NCBI GenBank assembly: GCA_036378535.1
Contig: DASUWH010000046.1
Coordinates: forward strand, 1 to 64,000
DNA from: Gp1-AA122 sp036378535
Lineage (GTDB): Bacteria > Acidobacteriota > Terriglobia > Terriglobales > Acidobacteriaceae
Direction: 5' to 3'
Length of the DNA stretch: 64,000 nt
Under the pieces are notes generated by a model that searched no databases, had not been told where the DNA came from, and worked only from the letters and a program-made list of their open reading frames with translations. Position numbers and translations under genes: made by a program. Shown piece after piece: positions 16,433-26,100 of the stretch (the first letter of the stretch is position 1; each line of letters begins with the position of its first letter).

Positions 16433-18691
16433 TCATGGGCTTGTCCGTGCATACGCTGGCCAGTGCTGGGTATCACCCGCGTACATGCCTTCCAAAACCA
16501 CCGAAGTTGTACCCAGTGAAGTTAGGCTTATCTGATAATGCCCTGCTGAGTCAGTGGTTGCTGGACCGAGAGTGAGCTTCCCGGGGCTGAAAGGAATCGT
16601 TTCAGATCTCAGGTCCTCGGGGTTAGGCCCTGGGAGGGGAATGATGTTCCCTGCTGCATCGATGAAAGCGACAACGAAATAGCCACTGGCCGATGATGAA
16701 GGCGGCACGCGAGCGGCAAGAGAGACCTGGAACGAAGCGCCTCCCGTAATTGGGAACGGTGTGGAGTCCAGTGTTGCGAGCTGGTTGCTCGCGGCGATGA
16801 CTTGGACCATCTGCCCCGCTCCCTGATCACTAGGAACGATTTGGGATTGCCCCTGGAGAGACCAGTATTGCGATCCTGAAGAAAAGTTGCTGTTGGGTAC
16901 GCGTTGAATACCGTCTGCCGGTTGCACGTAACTGACTTGATAGAGTGAAATGTTGCTCGCCTCGGGACCCGCGAACCAGAAGCCAGGCCACGTCGTCGGA
17001 AAATCCTCGTTAATGCGGAATCCGAGGGTGGCCTGTACGGCATTGGCTGGTGAATTACCAGAAAGCTGATACTGCGCGTAGGTGCCGCTATACGCTGAAT
17101 ACGACAGCTCGATAGCTGCACCGGGAATCGGCACTCCGTTCGCGTCCAGGAGTGTGCCATTCGCGTTGCGGCTAGGATCAGAGGGGCCGCTGTCATTCAC
17201 CGTAAGCACCGTGCGCAGTTGAGTAGGCGCGGACGACAGCATTGCCCCAAGAGCGTCTCCAAAGCTGGTGCCGTCACCTACAGTTGGAACCAGCATGCTC
17301 CCGAGAAGCAACTCGTTCCATGCTTGAAGGATGACAATTGGCGGAGTGGGTGACGGCTCGGGGCGAATGCGAGGATTTGATTCGGCCCAGGTGATGCCAG
17401 CGTCCACGAAGGTGCTTAAGTCTGTTGGGATGCGGTTGATCCAGAAGGTGACGGGAGTAGGTGGTTGATTTGGCCGTGGGTCCCAGCCGTCCTGAACGAC
17501 TGGAATAAATGCTAGAGGACTCTTCAGTGCACCTTCACTCCAAATCCAGTTTCCCGTTAACGAGAGAGTCGAATAAGGCTGCGGGCCTGAGATTGTCCCG
17601 AGGTTCGTTAACCCCGAGGCATAATCGTATAGGCTGATTGCGTCATAACCATCGGCTACTGCCATGGAAAGATCAGCAAACAACCCATCGGTACTGGGGC
17701 TACCGGCTGGGACCGGCGAACCGCCAATGAAGTACATGCCGCCGACAATGTATACCCCGGAAAACCCATGCGCCTGCGCGGCGGCGCGAAGGTGGGTAAA
17801 CGCAGCATTGACGGCACTCGAAGAACCGAAAGCCTGTCGCATTGCAAACAGATCAATAACCATGAATAACGGCTTGCCATTCACGAGCGTGTAGGCAGGA
17901 TCAGTCATATACGTGATCCAATCGCTAATTGCGGTGCTCCAATCCGCTGCGTTAGTAATCGTAAACGGTGGCTGGTCAATGTACAGGATGGCGTACTGCA
18001 TGCCATGGCGATTCGGCAATGCGTGGGTGATTTTAATTGCAGAATTGACATCCTCTGTCGTATCGAAACGCTCAGGCTTGAAATACCAATCAAAGGCGAA
18101 GAAATCGAGACCAAAATTGTGTGCCCAGGCAAGCTGCTGTTCGACGGCGCATGGGTTGTCATCACGCCAGCCGCTGAGTGGCTGTCGATTCTGATATGGG
18201 GTGTTCACCAATTGCTTCAGGTGATAGCTATTCGGCGGTCCCGCCCAGCCATCGAAATAGTAGGCACCTATGCGAGCGCGTGTTTGCGAAGATGCAGGCC
18301 CTGGCGGCGCGAGCACACAGGGGATATTGAATGCGAGCGAGTTGGAGGTTCCGCCTCCTGGCCCAGGGTTGACGACGGTAACCTTCTCGCTCCCCGCGAC
18401 CGAGATGTCATCGGCGAAAATCTCCGCTGTGACCTGCTGGGCATCGACAAGCGTTGTCTGCCGAGCGCTGCCATTCCATTGCACCGCTGCGCCCGAAACA
18501 AAATTCGATCCGTTTACGGTCAATGTAAAGCCTGCGTCACCGCGTGTCGCAGTATTTGGAGACATCGCTGAAATGACGGGCGTGGGATTAGAAGACAACG
18601 GGCTACCATTCCCACCACCACCGCACCCGAAAGACGTGAGCAGCGCAGCGAGAGACACGGCAACGAGCCTTATTGTTGGACTTGCAGGCAT
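16433..18691 (-). CDS. Lipoprotein with IPT/TIG and GH99-like (WbsX-type) domains
   Basis: 752 residues. A lipoprotein signal (VSLAALLTSFGCGGGG) suggests anchoring at the membrane surface. Residues ~37-125 form an IPT/TIG Ig-like domain (PVISAMSPNTATRGDAGFTL). Residues ~140-480 resemble the GH99-like/WbsX family: IGAYYFDGWAG, then QQLAWAHNFGLDFFAFDWYF, with later WNELLLG carrying a conserved-looking Trp-Asn-Glu. The C-terminal ~250 residues look like carbohydrate-binding beta-sandwich modules. GH99-like enzymes act on mannose-type glycans; substrate here is unknown. It is transcribed toward the cytochrome cluster. Confidence 0.75.
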   Translation of the reverse strand: MPASPTIRLVAVSLAALLTSFGCGGGGNGSPLSSNPTPVISAMSPNTATRGDAGFTLTVNGSNFVSGAAVQWNGSARQTTLVDAQQVTAEIFADDISVAGSEKVTVVNPGPGGGTSNSLAFNIPCVLAPPGPASSQTRARIGAYYFDGWAGPPNSYHLKQLVNTPYQNRQPLSGWRDDNPCAVEQQLAWAHNFGLDFFAFDWYFKPERFDTTEDVNSAIKITHALPNRHGMQYAILYIDQPPFTITNAADWSTAISDWITYMTDPAYTLVNGKPLFMVIDLFAMRQAFGSSSAVNAAFTHLRAAAQAHGFSGVYIVGGMYFIGGSPVPAGSPSTDGLFADLSMAVADGYDAISLYDYASGLTNLGTISGPQPYSTLSLTGNWIWSEGALKSPLAFIPVVQDGWDPRPNQPPTPVTFWINRIPTDLSTFVDAGITWAESNPRIRPEPSPTPPIVILQAWNELLLGSMLVPTVGDGTSFGDALGAMLSSAPTQLRTVLTVNDSGPSDPSRNANGTLLDANGVPIPGAAIELSYSAYSGTYAQYQLSGNSPANAVQATLGFRINEDFPTTWPGFWFAGPEASNISLYQVSYVQPADGIQRVPNSNFSSGSQYWSLQGQSQIVPSDQGAGQMVQVIAASNQLATLDSTPFPITGGASFQVSLAARVPPSSSASGYFVVAFIDAAGNIIPLPGPNPEDLRSETIPFSPGKLTLGPATTDSAGHYQISLTSLGTTSVVLEGMYAGDTQHWPAYARTSP

Positions 18692-18924
18692 GAATCAACT
18701 CCGTTTTAGGTTGTGAACCTGACAACGAAAACGGAACAAGACGCGAAAAGGATTAGACCGAAGATAAGAAATTAACCAAACGAGCGTGAGCCGCACTCGG
18801 GATGAGGAAGGAGATACCCGACGTGTGCACCGAATTATGCTCCTCCTTTAAGATCAATGCAAACCGGCGCGTAAAATGGTTTTGGAATTAGGCGCTATTC
18901 TGAAAATTGCTACCGTTCTCTCCC

Positions 18925-19566
18925 ATGCCTCTGGGCCGAAAGCCGCGCCCATTCGACTATCCCGACTGGATCTTCGAGCTGAAGTACGACGGATTCCGCG
19001 CCTTTGCGGTCGTCGACTTCGGAAGATGCACGTTGTACTCCCGCGACGGCAATCCTTTCGCGTCGTTCAGTGATCTCGCTACACAAATTGGCAACGCGCT
19101 GATGCCGCGCAGTCTGGTTATGGACTGTGAGATCGTCTGCTTAAATGATAATGGCCACTGCCGATTCGAAGACCTGCTATTTAGGCGAAGGGAGCCATCC
19201 TTTGTGGCTTTCGACCTTCTTTATCTAGCCGGCAAGGACCTGCGCCACGACGGCCTGATCGACCGCAAGCACGAGCTGCGGCGCATTATCGTTACCGGGC
19301 TGCCGCCCATCATGTATGCCGATCATATTGAAGGTGCTGGAACTGCTCTGTTCGAGAAGGCCTGCGAATTGGATCTGGAAGGTATCGTGGCTAAACATCA
19401 GCACGCACCGTGTGACCCTGAGCAGACTACATGGTTCAAGATACGAAACCGCAATTATTCCCAGATGGTTGGACGCGAAAAGCTATTCGAACGCGACCGA
19501 CACCGGGAGCCGGTACCGGGATGGCATAGCTGTGCTTTGGCCGCGGCGTCAGGTTCGAGCAATTAG
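18925..19566 (+). CDS. Minimal ATP-dependent DNA ligase (LigD-type adenylation domain)
   Basis: 213 residues, only the nucleotidyltransferase domain. Motif I is FELKYDGFRA with adenylated Lys20. Motif III is seen as EIVCLNDNG, IIIa as FVAFDLLYL, IV as LEGIVAKH and V as WFKIRN. The C-terminal OB domain of full ligases is absent, and the tail RHREPVPGWHSC ends abruptly. The start at 18925 is used because homologues begin MPL-x-RKP-x-PFD. It would seal nicks, possibly in repair. No Ku gene is nearby. It is divergent from the lipoprotein gene. Confidence 0.85.
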   Translation: MPLGRKPRPFDYPDWIFELKYDGFRAFAVVDFGRCTLYSRDGNPFASFSDLATQIGNALMPRSLVMDCEIVCLNDNGHCRFEDLLFRRREPSFVAFDLLYLAGKDLRHDGLIDRKHELRRIIVTGLPPIMYADHIEGAGTALFEKACELDLEGIVAKHQHAPCDPEQTTWFKIRNRNYSQMVGREKLFERDRHREPVPGWHSCALAAASGSSN

Positions 19567-19646
19567 TATAAAGGGCGGCCACTCAGTTCAGTTCCTTCTG
19601 GCCTGCTCACCTTCTATGTGTCAGTCAGGCCTACGCCACCGGGCCG

Positions 19647-19841
19647 GTGGTTCTCGGGGGAACTTTGAATATTGCCCGGATTAACAGATTCTCGCCGGCG
19701 ACGGGACAGACGTTCACGATAATCTCCTCTCCTTCGGGTATCACACGAAGTTTCGCAACCGTGAATGGCACGACCATCAGCACCATGAAAAAGTTCGCCA
19801 TCTCCTACGGCTCCAATGACGTAATACTCACGGTTCAATAG
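19647..19841 (+). pseudogene. 3' remnant of a beta-helix/autotransporter-like secreted protein
   Basis: Sixty-four codons (GGTLNIARINRFSPATGQTF ... NGTTISTMKKFAISYGSNDV) match the usual last repeat of large secreted proteins with filamentous beta-helix repeats (pattern: G-x-L-x-V...F-x-P..G-x-T-F-T-I-...-V-x-L-T-V stop). The rest of such a gene is missing upstream, where the ligase gene ends 80 bp earlier. Nothing else recognisable lies between 19567 and 20093. Confidence 0.5.
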
Positions 19842-20093
19842 TCGGTCACCTTGCGGACTTCTATACCCGATTTCTGGCACCCGAAAGCCATTTCCTCAAG
19901 CTTCCTTTGGACCAAAAGTTGCTCTTTCAGTTCGCTGCATTTCCGGGAATACCTGGACTTTTCGGGTGTATACTTCGGCGACTGAACCGGCGCTCAATTG
20001 AACCCCGGCAGTGTTTTCGCGCTCAGTTGGAAGAGTTTAACGACTTTAAGCGCATTTTCCGTATCGCTCGATTACGCCCGGAGGCAGCGTGGT

Positions 20094-23000
20094 ATGGAGG
20101 AGCCCAAGGGACGAGCCAAGGATAAGAATTACCAGGCACCAACGGACACCGCAGCTACAGCGACACCACCTCCGATTTCATCTGCTGCAGGAGAATCTGC
20201 GGCTCCAGCAAAGGCTTCTGAGTCGAACGAATCGGTGGAGAGCGGTTCCAGCTTTTCCGATGCTGCCACCGTTATGATGGGAGGCCCTTCTAGTGCAGAA
20301 ACTGGAAGCACTGGAAGCGGAGGCAATCGTCGCGAGAAAATGCTGCCTGCCGGTCAAGTCCTCGGCCAGCGCTATAAGATCCAACGGACAGTCGGTGAAG
20401 GTGGCATGGGAGCCGTTTACGAAGCGAGCGACCTGGCTCTCGACCGCGTAGTGGCCTTAAAGGTCATCCGACCCGAACTGGCCGACGATCCTGAAATGAG
20501 CCAGCGCTTCAAGCAGGAGTTGATCCTCGCACGCCAAGTTACTCACCGAAATGTCATTCGCATCTACGACTTTGGCGAAGCCGATGGTCTGAAATTCATC
20601 ACCATGGAGTTCGTCGAAGGAACTGATCTGCGTACGATGCTTCGTGCGCGCGGGAAGCTTTCCGCGCCTGAAGCGGTCGAGATCATCCAACAGGTCTGTC
20701 TGGCTCTCGATGCCGCCCATCGCGAAAAAGTAATACACCGAGATCTGAAGCCTCAGAACATTATGATCGACAAAGCGGGTCGGGTTCTGGTCATGGATTT
20801 CGGTTTAGCTCGGTCGATCCAGGGCGAGGGGATGACGCAGACGGGAACACTGATTGGGACATTGGAGTACATGTCACCAGAGCAGTCGGTGGGCAAACCC
20901 TTAGACGAGCGCTCGGACCTGTTCACGGTGGGAGTCATCTTTTATGAACTTTTGACAGGCAAGTCACCCTATCCGGCCGAGAGCGCAATCGCCAGCTTGT
21001 TGAAGCGCACGCAAGAGGCTGCCGTGCCGATCTCGAGTATTGATGAAAGCGTGCCACTCCCGCTGAGCAAAATTGCGGGCAAATGCCTCGAGCGGGAGCC
21101 GCGCTTCCGCTATTCGTCAAGCAAAGAATTGTTAACGGACTTGGGGCATTGGCAAGGCGAGAATGCCGGTGCGGCGCTTCAATTTCCGGCGGTACGAACC
21201 TGGGGACAGGCGCGCATACCGTGGCGATGGATTGGAGCAGTTCTGGCTTTTGTTGTCCTCGCCATTATTGGATTTCTGGTGCATTCCAGGATGTCTTCAG
21301 GAACTATGGTTGCGGGAAAACCCGTATCCCTGCTGATCGCAGATTTTACTAACAGCACGAGCGATCCTGTCCTGGAAGGCACGCTGGAGCCCGTATTCAG
21401 TACTGCTTTGGAGGCGGCACCTTTTATCAATGCGTATAAACGCGGCTCTGCGCACCGCATTGCCAAGCAGATTCAGCCCAACGCCACCAGCATGGATGAA
21501 TCTCTCGCGCGACTGGTGGCCGTGCGCGAAGGGGTAGAAGTCGTCGTCTCAGGTGCCATCGCCCGGGAGGGGGAGTCTTATCGGCTGTCGGTTCGTGCTG
21601 TCGACGCGGATTCCGGTCGTGCCATTGCGGCCAGAGAATTAACAGTTCCGAATCGTGACGCTATTCTCAGCGCTATCGGAAAATTGGCAACGCCGATTCG
21701 CAGCAACCTCGGTGACAAAACGCCTGAGTCTGCCCAGTTGGCTGCAGAAGAAAGTTTCACTACCTCCTCGTTGGACGCCGCCCATTTTTATTCTCTAGGA
21801 CAGGATGCGGTTGAACACGGTCAATTGGACGAAGCTGTGGGTGATTACCAGAAGGCCGTAGGGTTTGATTCCGACATGGGGCGAGCGTGGGCCGGACTAG
21901 CAGTTTCCAGTATAAACATGAAGAAAACTGCGGATGCCGATCGCTATTATAAAAAGACGCTAGGCTTGCTGGATCACATGAGCGAGCGCGAGCAGTATCG
22001 GACACTGGGGACGTACTACGCTGCGTTCTTGCACAATTACCCCCAGGCGGTCGAAACCTATCAGAAACTGGTTTTTCTCTACCCGGGGGATACAGCCGGA
22101 TACAACAATCTCAGCATTGCCTATGTGTTCATGCTGGATTTTCCCAAGGCGATTGCCGCGGTCAAACACGCTATCGATAGCAACCCTCATAATTTGCAGT
22201 GGCGACTGAACTATGCGTTGTATTCCATGTACGCAGGCGACTTCAACACCGCGGCCGGCGAATCGGAGCGCATAATCCAGGAAAATCCGTCTTACCAGTT
22301 TGCGTATCTTCCCTGGGCAATCTCAACGTTGGCTCGCGGTGACGCCGATCAAGCAAGAAGTATTTACGCTCGCTTCGAGAAGGTTAGTCCCGCAGTGTTC
22401 TCCATAGCCAAGATGGGGGAGGCCGACCTGGAAATGTATTTTGGACATTACAGAAACGCCCTTGCGCTATTGAAAGAAGGAATCCAGGTCGACGAGAAAG
22501 ATCACAATAGCGGTGAATTGGCTTTGAAGTACGTGGCTGAAGGCGAAGCTGACCTTGCCCTCGGCCGCAGAGATGAAGCGGTCAGGGCGGCTCAAAAAGC
22601 TGTTCAGCTTAACTCGGATGAGAGCGCGGTGTATCCGGGCGCACGAGTACTTATCAACGCCGGCGCCTACGAGGATGCACGAAAGATCGCTTCTACTCTG
22701 GATAAGACTCTACAAGCGCAAAGTCGTGCCTACTCCCAATTGATCGATGCCGAAATTAACCTTCAACATGGTCAGTTTTCAGAATCCGTTCAAGAGATAC
22801 GGGAGAGCGAAAAAATACACGATTCTTGGATCTCGCACTTTCTGCTTGGCCGTGCTTATGTGGAAGCGGCGCATTATCCGGAGGCGCTCTCCGAGTTCCA
22901 AACCTGCAAAAAACGCTGGGGCGAAACCGCGGATCTCATGTTCGCCGATACGGCAACCTTACGTTATTTACCGCCTTTATATTATTGGCTTGGCCGGGCG

Positions 23001-23129
23001 CAGCAGGGTGTAGGCATGAAGGCGGCAGCCCGGGAAAGCTACCGCCAGTTTTTGAAATTAAGAGAGGCCGCCGACCCCGAGGACGTCATAGTGGTAGATG
23101 CGAAAAAAATGGCGCTCGCGGTTCAGTAG
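20094..23129 (+). CDS. Ser/Thr protein kinase with TM segment, TolB-like region and TPRs
   Basis: About 1,011 residues. A Ser/Ala-rich N-terminal linker precedes a PknB-like kinase domain: glycine loop VGEGGMGAVYEA, VALKVI lysine, HRDLKPQN catalytic loop, DFG, and GTLEYMSPEQ activation segment, all intact. A membrane helix (WIGAVLAFVVLAIIGFLVH) follows, then an external region resembling the TolB-N-like segment of CadC/TPR regulators (VSLLIADFTNSTSDPVLEGT) and about eight TPR-like repeats. The start is the ATG with GGAGG about ten bases upstream; 32 further upstream codons were rejected. Such acidobacterial kinases sense extracytoplasmic signals; targets are unknown. Confidence 0.9.
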   Translation: MEEPKGRAKDKNYQAPTDTAATATPPPISSAAGESAAPAKASESNESVESGSSFSDAATVMMGGPSSAETGSTGSGGNRREKMLPAGQVLGQRYKIQRTVGEGGMGAVYEASDLALDRVVALKVIRPELADDPEMSQRFKQELILARQVTHRNVIRIYDFGEADGLKFITMEFVEGTDLRTMLRARGKLSAPEAVEIIQQVCLALDAAHREKVIHRDLKPQNIMIDKAGRVLVMDFGLARSIQGEGMTQTGTLIGTLEYMSPEQSVGKPLDERSDLFTVGVIFYELLTGKSPYPAESAIASLLKRTQEAAVPISSIDESVPLPLSKIAGKCLEREPRFRYSSSKELLTDLGHWQGENAGAALQFPAVRTWGQARIPWRWIGAVLAFVVLAIIGFLVHSRMSSGTMVAGKPVSLLIADFTNSTSDPVLEGTLEPVFSTALEAAPFINAYKRGSAHRIAKQIQPNATSMDESLARLVAVREGVEVVVSGAIAREGESYRLSVRAVDADSGRAIAARELTVPNRDAILSAIGKLATPIRSNLGDKTPESAQLAAEESFTTSSLDAAHFYSLGQDAVEHGQLDEAVGDYQKAVGFDSDMGRAWAGLAVSSINMKKTADADRYYKKTLGLLDHMSEREQYRTLGTYYAAFLHNYPQAVETYQKLVFLYPGDTAGYNNLSIAYVFMLDFPKAIAAVKHAIDSNPHNLQWRLNYALYSMYAGDFNTAAGESERIIQENPSYQFAYLPWAISTLARGDADQARSIYARFEKVSPAVFSIAKMGEADLEMYFGHYRNALALLKEGIQVDEKDHNSGELALKYVAEGEADLALGRRDEAVRAAQKAVQLNSDESAVYPGARVLINAGAYEDARKIASTLDKTLQAQSRAYSQLIDAEINLQHGQFSESVQEIRESEKIHDSWISHFLLGRAYVEAAHYPEALSEFQTCKKRWGETADLMFADTATLRYLPPLYYWLGRAQQGVGMKAAARESYRQFLKLREAADPEDVIVVDAKKMALAVQ

Positions 23130-23186
23130 TCCTGAGTCACCTCGGACATTACTCCTTCTCGAACGGTCCCCGCGAATCTAACTTCA

Positions 23187-26100
23187 TTATGGGCCCGCCG
23201 TAATGCCACTCGGGAAACTTGCCGCCGCCGGAAGAGCAAACTCGGTGATTGTGTTCGGCCCATTCGTAGTGATCATTCCAATCTTGTTGCCACTCTGTTC
23301 GGTGAACCAGACATTACCGTCTGGGCCCACCGTGATGCCGGTCGGATTACTAAAGGGGGTGGGAATCGGAAATTCGGTGACCGTTCCCGTTGGCGTGATT
23401 CTTGCGATCTGATTCACATTAGGCTCTGTAAACCAGAGATTGCCATCCGGGCCTGGGGTAATGGCGCCTGGATCGCCACCTGTCGTCGGAATCGGGTATT
23501 CGGTGATTGTTCCTCCCGGTGTGATAACACCGATCTTGTCACCCTGGACCTCGGTAAACCAAACGTTTCCGTCCGGACCAGTGGCGATACCTTGCCCAGC
23601 AGTGTTCTGGTTTGGAGCGGTGTACGATGTCACGGGTGAACCACTGGGCGGAACATTGGCAACACAGCCGTGGAGAAACCCACAACTCGCAGTGAACCAG
23701 ATGTTACCTTCCGGGCCGGCTGTTATTGCGTCCTCCTCGCTGAGACCGGGTCCCGAGTATTCATTGATTGTGTTGGGTGTACCAGTGGAAAAGGTACCGA
23801 TTTTGCCGACGTTCTCGGTGAACCAGAGATTGCCGTCGGGTCCCAGGGCGATGCTGCCAAGGCCACTATTGCTTGTAGGCACCGGGAACTCCGAAATCGT
23901 GCCGGCGGACGTAATTCTGGCTGTATTGTTGCCGTTAGATTCCAAGAACCAGACATTTCCGTCCGGCCCAGCGGTAATGCCGGTGGAATCGCTAAACCCG
24001 GTTGGAATCGAGAACTCTGTCAGGCCGGGAGTGTTCGAGCTACCCGTCTCCACGATTTCGTAAATCACGTTTGCTTTCTTGTCGACGGCATAGAGGGGAT
24101 TGGACCCGCTGAGGTTCAGTTTCCCAATTTTGTTGCCCGAAAATTCGGTGAACCAAATGTTGTGATTCGGCGTCAGAATTATGTTCGTCAATTGCAAGAA
24201 ACCACTCGCTACCAGCGATAAGGTCCCGCCGGTACGTGGACCGACAAAAATCGAGTTTCCTTCCTGGACAAAGAGTTGGTTGGAATCGGATTTCAATGCC
24301 AGGCTTAATCCCAAGCCTGTGGGTAATCCGCTGAACAAGGTCGTACTGCTAGCCGTTGCAGGGTTGATTTCGAAAATGGATCCGGACGAACTGTCAGACA
24401 GAAGCACCGTTCCGGTGTTCGGGTCGAAGATGACGTGATTGCCCGTGGTAGCAAAGTGCAGGCCTGCCGTTGTTGACGTGTCGAGCGAGACAATGGGACC
24501 CGTTAGCGTGCCTGAATTATTCACAGGCGAAAGCTTGTAAAGGCCAGCATTCGTGTTATCCCAGAAGTAGAGGACCGTGCCCGAGGGGGTTTGCGCTACC
24601 GCATACTGTTGTTGCCCAGTGCCATTTCCATGCGGGTTCATGACCCAGGGAACGTTGAAGAGAGTGCTGACATTGAAGTAGGCCGAGTTCGGCTCGACGA
24701 GAGCAATTCGCTGGCCTGGTTCGTCAGTAACGATAACAAAACCATTTAACGTGTCAACGGCGATGCCCGACCCGTCGGAGTTCGCCATAGTAGAAGTTCC
24801 CAGGATGGCGGCCATCCGGTTGGGACGCATCACTGCTAACTGAGCACTGGTACCACCGGGATCCGTGTGGCTTTCGGCATAGATATCGCCGGATTGCAAG
24901 TTGGAGGCGAGCGCCTCGACCCCGGTAGTGGAAACCGAGCTACCGCTCGCGTCAATCGTAACGGTCCAATTTGGGGACGCTGGCGTACCGTACTGAGCAA
25001 CGTCATTCGCCGAGGTCAGTGGAGCGCCAGCAATTAAGGTGGTAATCGATGGCCCGGGCAATGTGACCTGCAGCAACTGAGCGCCAGCCACGAGATCCAA
25101 GGCGGTGTTGCTGTTAGTAGGAAGTAGAACCATTCCCAGCGCTGATATATCGCCGGCCTGCACGATAACGTTCATGTTGGGTTTGCCAGGATTGGAGAGG
25201 TCAAGGACTTGGCTGGCAGACCAGTCAGCGACAAAATAATCACCACTGGGCGCAATGGCCAAGCCCCCAACACTGGTGATTGCCCCTGTCGTGAAGGCGT
25301 TGCTCGCGGTGTTGTAGAGAGTTGTTACCTGGGCGCTTGGCGAAACCAGGTCAATCTGCACTTCGCCATTCATGTTGTTGACGTTGTCACTTGCGACGGC
25401 GAGATTACCGTTCGAATCGAACACCATTTTGACATCTGCACCGGGAGTGTTATTGGGCAGCTTCGCGAATGATCCCAGCGAGGTGCCTGCAGCAGTAAAC
25501 TTGAAAACGGCGATTGCGCCGTTGTCCGCCGCGTAGACATTTCCTGACGAATCGACGGCCAGAGCCACCGGGGATTGTAAAGGCAGTCCGCTGAAGAAAA
25601 TAGATTGCGAGCCGAACCGTGAGACTTTGATGATCCTGGCGTTCCTCGGATCGGCGACATAGATGTTTCCACTGCTTGCGTCGACCGCCACGGCGTCGGC
25701 ATCACCATCTATCGTGGCAATTACGTTGGAATTGGTACCGTAGGGATTGATTCGCACAATCTGCGTAGTAGGAGCACTAGGGACGCCATCGGCAACGATC
25801 AAGTCTCCGGTCGCGGGCGAGATCAGCAAGGTAAGCGCTTGCGAGCCGGTATTCCCGTTTTGATCGGTGACCTGTACTGTGAAATTGAATGTCCCGCTGG
25901 TGCCCGGTGTTCCTGAAAGCGTGCCGGAAGGGGACAAACTCATATTGGCGGGGAGAAATCCTGACGCAATGCTCCAAGTTAAAGTTCCAACCCCGCCGGT
26001 TGCCATGAAATCTGAAGTGGGATAAGCAGAGCTCACCACGCCGTTCACCAATGACTCGGTTGTGATCAGCGGTCCCGAAACCTGAACTGTGATTAGCCCG

